Shown: positions 60,601-64,000 of the stretch, in pieces
Numbering within the stretch: position 1 is the stretch's first letter
How the letters are laid out: every line of letters starts with the position of its first letter
Assembly: GCA_030248195.1 (NCBI GenBank)
Contig: JASAND010028782.1
Coordinates: 62,001 to 126,000 of the forward strand
Length of the DNA stretch: 64,000 nucleotides
Source: Trissonchulus latispiculum
Lineage: Eukaryota; Nematoda; Enoplea; Enoplida; Ironidae
Direction of reading: 5' to 3'
Program-made: the position numbers and the translations under genes
The notes under the pieces: generated by a model
What the model saw: only the letters and a program-made list of their open reading frames with translations
Told to the model about the DNA's origin: nothing
The model's database searches: none

Positions 60601-63600
60601 TCCTACATCTGCGTTAGGGAAAAATTGAATTATTTCAATTTCCTAAATCCCACGCAGTGCGACGACCACCCCCCCCCCGCTTGGTGGGAATTCGACCCCC
60701 GTTAATTCTGTTTTCCGATAAACCCTTTTTAGAAGTTGGTGATTTACATCTACGTACGAAAACATCTGCATTGTTTCAATTTCCTAAATCCCACCCAGTT
60801 CGACGATCCCCCCCTTGGTGGGCGTTCGATTCCCCTTAATTCTGTTTTCCGATAAACCCTTTTTAGAAGTTGCTGACTTACATGTATGTACGGAAGAATT
60901 TGTATTCTTTCTATTTCCTAAACCCCACGCAGTGCAACGACCCCCCCCCCCCGGTGATCGTTCAGCCCCCCTTCATCCTGTTTTCCAAACACCCCTAAGG
61001 AAACGTTTTCTCATGCTGAAACAATTCTATTCTTTCAATTTATCCCATCCGGGCGCAGCGCAGTTCCCCCCCATGGAGGGCGTTCGACCCCCCCTTGATT
61101 CTGTTATCCGATAAACCCTTTTTAGAAGTTGCTGACTTACATCTACGTACGGAAAAAATCGAATTCTTTCAATTTCCTAAATCCCAAGCAGTGCGACGAC
61201 CCCCCCCTGGTTGTGCGTTCGGACCCCTTCATCCTGTTTTCCGATATATAAACCCTTTTTAGAAGATGCTGAACTACGTCTACTTACGGAAAGAACTGCA
61301 TTCTTTCAATTTCCTAAATCCTAGAAACTAAATTCAGCGCCGAATAGGGAATGCAGTCAGCGCAGAAAATTATATAGAAACTAGATTCAGCGCCGAATAG
61401 GGAAAGCAGTCGGCGCTGAAAATGATAGAAACTAGATTCACCGCCGAATAGGGAAAGCAGTCGGCGAAGAAAATTATAGAAACTAGATTCAGCGCCGAAT
61501 AGGGAATGCAGTCGGCGCAAAAAATTATAGAAACTAGATTCAGCGCCGAATAGGGAATGCAGTCGGATAGCGTGGAACAGGCAATTCCTCCGTCCATCCT
61601 ATTCGCATAAATTGCGATATGTCCAAGCCGACGGTTCATTTCAGTAACAATGTTACCGTCGATAAGGTAATCTCATTAACTGTGACTGGGTTTAATACCT
61701 ACTCGCGTGAATAAAAATGTGCTGATTTGAGCGGCTGCTTTCTCGTACAATTTTATCTCAAACAACAAACTTGAAACTGTTCCTGGGTTGTCTACTTTTA
61801 GACTTAGTTGAGCCTCGCGACTGTAGACTATCTACTGCCATCGCGTTTTAATCTCCTAATATTGACAGGATTAAGGTTTCATTTTGGCACATGCTTTTGT
61901 CGGCTTTTCCAACACAATATTTTTAACGATCAATGACACTTTTAAGAGCGAAACAATTTCAATTCCAAATTCCTTACAAAGTTATTTCAGTTGGAACTAG
62001 TATTACTCATGGGCAATGCGATTTATGCACTTTATGCAGAAGACAGCAGCAGCGGCTTTAACTTTATGTTAAAGAACAAAGCTTGCTAGCTACAGCACAT
62101 TTTGATCACATCATGAGACCTAATGTTAATTGCGTTAGTTCATGATCCACAATCAACCAAGCAGTTTCTACTCTTCACAAGTAAACTTGGCTTACACAAA
62201 CGATATGGCTGTAGCCTGCCTCATTTCAAACGCAGTATATACCACGTTATCAGGTAGTGCAGAGCAGTTCACGCGAATAGGATGGACGGAGGAATTGCCT
62301 GTTCCACGCTATCCGACTGCATTCCCTGTTCGGCGCTGAATCTAGTTTCTATAATTTTTTTGCGCCGACTGCATTCCCTATTCGGCGCTGAATCTAGTTT
62401 CTATAATTTTCTGCGCTGACTGCATTCCCTATTCGGCGCTGAATCTAGTTTCTATCATTTTCAGCGCCGACTGCTTTCCCTATTCGGCGCTGAATTTAGT
62501 TTCTATAATTTTCTGCGCCGACTGTCAAGCATATATATTGGCATTTTTCCGCCCTTCCTTCTTTCCCTATTCTAGCCACTGCATGCCCGCCTAGGGCATT
62601 TTTCCCACTAGTTTCAACTTATTTTTGTTTCAGGCTATGTTCCATTTGGTACCCCTATTGTAAGTCACTTTCACGTTGTTACTGGCTACTTACCTTTTCT
62701 ATCTTACATAATGTGAATGATTTACGGGTGTACTTGTGTGTGAACATTGTCAAAGCCATTGCTATTCAGGGTGCTTTTAGGTATTAGTAAAGGTGATTTC
62801 CAATCTGTCAAAGCGACTTTATTTTCTGCTAAACTTTGAGCCAGGGCGGGGACTGCACAGGTCGCTTGCCGATTGGAGCCCCCTTTCTTAATTTCAGCAA
62901 CAGCGAAAGTTGACAAAGCCCCTAGTGTGGATACTTACTTCATTGCAGATTTGTTTAATTGTCTAAAACTTTCTCGTCGTTTGGCAAATTTCGTGATTAC
63001 CTTTTTGCCGTTAGGAACAAACATTGTGCTGGAGGGGGAGGTTCACCTCCCCCCAGACCTGGACCTCACCGCCCACCCAGAATTCGGTTTTTTGTGCAAA
63101 AAAGGAAAATCTGGTTTTCCGGAGGCCTTCGGCCGCCGGTCACCCCCCTCCTCCTCCCAAAACTTCCCTTCCTGCACATGTTTGGTTATGAACCTATGTA
63201 TATACAGTACATTTTACGGAAAGATAGTCGGTTGGAAAAATTTTAAAAATTGGAGAAATATCGCCAACTGTTGGCGATTTTCGTCAAAGTTGAAGTAAAG
63301 TCCTAGCAAAATTGGCGAAAAGCCATTGTAAAAACCTTTGGCGAAAAGTCCGGACTGACTGGACGAATAAATTTGCCCAGTCAGTCCGGACTTTTCGCAA
63401 ATATTGTTGGAAAAGTATGACATTATTCAGGAAAAAGGTTTTTACAATGGCTTTTCGCCAATTCTGTTTGGACTTTACTTCAACTTTGGCGAGAATCGCC
63501 AATAGTCGGTGATATTTCTCCAATTTTTAAAATTTCTCCAACCGACTCTCTTTCCGTGAAATGTACCGTATATACATTAGTACGTATATGTTACGTACGT

Positions 63601-63762
63601 ACGTATGTGAATATTTGTTATCCGGCATTTTCCTATCTTTGTGCTTTATAGGTGGTTGGAATGCTGCAACCGAATCTGTCTCTGGGTGGTACGGTATTTT
63701 GGCAATGGATCAACCAGTCTCATAATGCCTGTGTTAATTATGCCAATCGTAATGCTACAAAG
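51523..63762 (+). CDS. SFXN5: Sideroflexin-5-like mitochondrial carrier, first six exons, 3' end beyond window
   Basis: Multi-pass protein of the mitochondrial inner membrane. The sideroflexin family includes serine transporters (SFXN1-3); SFXN5 has been linked to tricarboxylates/citrate, less firmly. Exons: 51523-51600, 56784-56852, 57015-57122, 57651-57705, 62634-62659, 63652-63762. All junctions are GT-AG, phases agree, 149 codons so far of about 330. Matches to SFXN5 rather than SFXN1-3 include [12 protein letters not shown] at the N-terminus, the [10 protein letters not shown] segment, [32 protein letters not shown], and [20 protein letters not shown] with NATK. The start is the first Met (51523) in a short leader typical of the subfamily. 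Introns 1 (5.2 kb) and 4 (4.9 kb) are full of mobile elements. The gene lies 26 kb from PIK3C2 and is divergent to it. Confidence 0.95.
51996..54023 (-). CDS. LINE ORF2, reverse transcriptase part (675 aa)
   Basis: Reverse transcriptase of a non-LTR retrotransposon. Motifs in order: [91 protein letters not shown] (active-site Asp pair) and LGVFI. The C-terminus ends in an [11 protein letters not shown] stretch typical of CR1/Jockey-like elements; there is no RNase H. No internal stop is present. Upstream the frame continues into the endonuclease region but is cut off by the frameshift noted for that part. Confidence 0.92.
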   Translation of the reverse strand: MFQDFPSVDEKWTVFKNICLMLIDENVPEKFVGRVGKHKYPKHIRRLLCKKRSLHKRFKRTFDPLDGNRYRDIVVKCNEAIAKFHKLRESKFLCNPSNTKFFSYVKQKLSSPEGVSVLNRGDASALDDYEKANFLNEQFQSVFVRDNGVPIIPPALVFEHEFENILFTRKAIMDAISTVKFKSAAGPDNLPSQFLKLFKAQLCVPLQVIFQQSYEEGVLSSDWSVAHVVPIFKGKGSRSDPVNYRPVSLTSVCCKVMEKVIKKYLLEHLLHNSLISKHQHGFMSNRSTQTQLLECLNLWTGARNLKKGVKTLYLDISKAFDCVSHVKLLSKLDAYGVKGRALNWIRAFLSGRYQFVKVNNVLSDRGEVISGVPQGSVLGPILFVLYINDLPDSLSYCDSKIFADDTKLSLAGSTLHEFENFKLDCDNVFNWATKNQLSIAINKSMFLEMGEPLLMTDLTVNDSVIPKVNIVKDLGVFITDDLKFSVHCDKICAKAYQKIALIFRSFLCRDTKFLVAMFKTYVRPILEFNSCVWSPSLLGDIRKLENVQRRFTKRIPALHDLSFADRLEETGLEILELRRLRADLVQAFKIIYEFDKVNSADFFVFAAETGTRGNVLKIHCQRTRLDCRKHFFSNRVAPIWNSLPNYIVRAPNISAFKDRIENIDFAEFLRYDLNL
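53999..54922 (-). CDS. LINE ORF2, N-terminal endonuclease part (frameshifted from RT)
   Basis: Apurinic-type (exonuclease/endonuclease/phosphatase) domain that nicks the target site in CR1/L1-like LINEs. Visible motifs are [17 protein letters not shown] (catalytic Glu), [22 protein letters not shown] and NSDHCAV (terminal Asp-His). The frame closes at 53999. It overlaps the reverse-transcriptase frame by about 25 nt, and the RT frame reads back smoothly upstream of that point, so a single-base indel near 54,050-54,065 has split one original ORF. Confidence 0.85.
   Translation of the reverse strand: MAENNYYNSPVAIDAATTPDISSTSRYPAISNAVIGNVSSSVNDIKIVLCNLRSLCNKFLNFHFEVCLQNNFPDVICLTETWLHSGHPDSLFLCKNLYSIYRKDRPDNRKGGGVAILVKNILNSKELKLPDMGALEGVAVEVSGRNPGNSCIFCSLYRPSVSNIDCLIPLQNCLKTLTNKNKNVVVAGDLNLPGIDWSIPIASSTFMQDSFMNSFFEQGFSQKVCFPTRGDVTLDLVFESVPNLVSDVNIMPPVANSDHCAVCFSTNVGMGTKSADARKMLCWDGADYANIMMKLETGIFCFKIFRR
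54941..56248 (-). CDS. LINE ORF1: PHD-like zinc finger + NADAR/YbiA-like domain + two CCHC knuckles (435 aa)
   Basis: Residues 37-91 form a PHD-like zinc finger (C37, C41, C54, C57, H62, C65, C88, C91). Residues about 137-287 look like a NADAR (YbiA/DUF1768) domain: [12 protein letters not shown] start, [10 protein letters not shown] with the family's E-H-x-x-Q signature, [15 protein letters not shown], and [13 protein letters not shown] at the end. NADAR proteins act on N-glycosidic bonds in ADP-ribose or riboflavin-type metabolites. Residues 346-359 and 369-382 are C-x2-C-x4-H-x4-C knuckles, typical of nucleic-acid binding. Both ends are Ser/Pro-rich. The PHD part fits CR1 ORF1 proteins; the NADAR part is unusual. 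Its activity and role in retrotransposition are unknown. Confidence 0.85.
   Translation of the reverse strand: MASSRSKGTPVSRLSSSKTNFPGSSRSSGKTPKVKSCAGKCKDPVGELDHIVSCHKCRCVFHARCVGLHQQLFSSFCKLGKLNVVWLCDRCISTPSPYKSPPVASPTPDHCELSSSSTQTDPLQSVHPSRSKLTNVTVFYGSENPLSCFYCFDMDFDGTHFRSAEHAFQYFRLLYYGFVDEAASVLRAESPAEAKRIGSGIVRLLEKRDLETFEFGLMQEIQKTKLQQCSSFRDCLRSSGTSFLAHSTYPSKSAFWTTGLHKNDDVNPECFPGKNALGNMLMDLRETIEEESVYTTRYDVAHMGEIVQVIRDGELPIPMPKPFIRQRAKEKLPSFRRSPNSSNPLCFHCGVAGHNVRSCRLKSHGPIRCFLCNREGHKHKYCPFADPTSTRDRVPVPVVSHPSPLLPLSRAVPLYSEVAGRQRPSLRSYLSGSPF
56784..57705 (+). CDS. SFXN5: SFXN5-like exons 2-4
   Basis: Exons 56784-56852 (23 codons), 57015-57122 (36 codons) and 57651-57705 (55 nt), with acceptors TTTTTTCAG, ATTTTAG and TTTTTAG and donors GTTCGT, GTAAAT and GTGTGT. 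They encode the conserved sideroflexin block from [18 protein letters not shown] through [10 protein letters not shown] to [15 protein letters not shown]. The two introns between them are short (162 and 528 bp) and free of recognised repeats, unlike introns 1 and 4. Confidence 0.94.
57706..58025. other. SFXN5 intron 4, left part, no recognised feature
   Basis: AT-rich sequence; nothing recognised. Confidence 0.4.
58026..59700 (+). repeat. Hairpin-headed repeat E1, copy 2, in SFXN5 intron 4
   Basis: Hairpin stem GTAGTGCGC at 58026-58047, CTAGAATAGGGAAAA, and a body nearly identical to 32459-33300. Five 140-150-bp units with the TTTGGTATCAAATGAAAG core follow (degenerate in some). Copy 1 is at 32459. 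Confidence 0.75.
59845..61320. repeat. Satellite with 541-bp higher-order unit of four monomers
   Basis: Monomers of about 135 bp contain CTAAATCCCACGCAGTGCGA, a C-run, TTCGACCCCC and TTCTGTTTTCCGATAAACCC. Sequence from 60121 recurs at 60662 with the same order of monomer variants. The CATCCGGGCGCAGCGC variant recurs at 59966, 60507 and 61048. The array follows repeat E1 copy 2 and stops where the FB-like element starts. Confidence 0.85.
61321..62612. mobile_element. FB-like foldback element, compact copy, in SFXN5 intron 4
   Basis: Left arm 61321-61600 with five 51-bp units, right arm 62262-62612; loop of 0.65 kb homologous to the split loop of the 35693-42390 copy. The left arm lacks the outer GGGAAAAATGCCC segment that the right arm retains. 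Its end (CCCACTAGT) is 21 bp from the exon 5 acceptor dinucleotide. Confidence 0.8.
62634..63762 (+). CDS. SFXN5: SFXN5-like exons 5-6
   Basis: Exon 5 is a 26-nt micro-exon (62634-62659) reading GYVPFGTPI across its junction. Exon 6 (63652-63762) reads [20 protein letters not shown] then [17 protein letters not shown] and includes the first predicted membrane segment. The acceptor of exon 5 lies 21 bp after the right end of an FB-like transposable element, so its pyrimidine tract is squeezed against the element. The intron between them (62660-63651) carries a 364-bp foldback MITE. Confidence 0.93.
63205..63568. mobile_element. Foldback MITE (copy 2), in SFXN5 intron 5
   Basis: Almost a complete 364-bp palindrome. 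The ends (TACATTTTACGGAAAGATAG left, CTTTCCGTGAAATGTACC right) and inner blocks match the copy at 509-799. No coding capacity. TATATA-type flanks suggest TA target use, but the TSD is not separable from the flanking repeat. Confidence 0.85.
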
Positions 63763-63907
63763 GTATAAATGTTACAAATGTGCGTACACGCGACAATGTT
63801 ACAAAACTGCCTACATGTAGCAATAACTGTTGGATAATGGTGAGATTTCATAGTTCCAGCCGGAAGCAGACGCTCCTATGTAAGTCCTTGAGCTTGAATC
63901 TTCTAAG

Positions 63908-64000
63908 CAGGCCCGCACCCAGGATTTTGAAAAGGGGGGGGGGTCCAAGGTAAAACGCAACGGGGGGTCTGGGGGGGCGGATCCCCCCAGAAGTTGAAGA
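63908..64000 (+). mobile_element. hAT-like MITE left end, cut by window edge
   Basis: Starts CAGGCCCGCACCCAGGATTT and follows the element at 48607 through GGGGTCTGGGG and CCAGAAGTTGAAGA. It lies in the SFXN5 intron after exon 6. Confidence 0.75.

Overview
The window is animal (metazoan) nuclear DNA, almost certainly from an invertebrate. It carries parts of two conserved protein-coding genes with many GT-AG introns, separated and invaded by a dense, nested layer of transposons, foldback elements, satellites and (TA)n microsatellites. I cannot name the species: the host proteins are conserved across animals and no lineage marker is present.

Layout. (1) About 1-25.3 kb, minus strand: a class II phosphoinositide 3-kinase gene (PIK3C2 type). 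Thirty-four exons can be joined in a consistent reading frame for about 1,945 codons. In protein order they give an N-terminal ubiquitin-interacting motif, a long disordered stretch with NPF and clathrin-box motifs, Ras-binding domain, C2, helical (PIK) domain, kinase domain, PX and a last C2. The gene runs off the left edge just before its stop. Its introns hold MITEs and two LINE relics; one MITE has been rearranged with a copy of the neighbouring exon. (2) About 25.3-51.5 kb: intergenic, with no convincing host gene. It holds several hAT-type elements with 8-bp target duplications, two adjacent 1.1-kb elements built around GGGAAAA-type motif pairs, a foldback (FB-like) element loaded with a 1.44-kb tandem repeat, two long-TIR foldback elements, a C-poor G-rich kilobase, a 16-copy 149-bp satellite and a 2.6-kb palindrome. 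(3) About 51.5-64 kb, plus strand: the 5' half of a sideroflexin gene of the SFXN5 type (six exons, 149 codons, continuing past the right edge). Intron 1 contains an antisense CR1-like LINE with ORF1 (PHD-like finger, NADAR-like domain, two CCHC knuckles) and ORF2 (endonuclease plus reverse transcriptase, one apparent frameshift). Intron 4 holds a second hairpin-headed repeat, a 541-bp higher-order satellite and a second FB-like element that ends 21 bp before a splice acceptor.

The host genes face away from each other and have unrelated jobs: 3-phosphoinositide synthesis on endosomal and clathrin membranes, and a mitochondrial inner-membrane carrier. The most unusual content is repetitive. 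Four satellite arrays share one core (TTTGGTATCAAATGAAAG), most are preceded by a short hairpin, and a group of elements carry element-specific motif pairs at corresponding positions. All calls come from reading the sequence; no database search was run.
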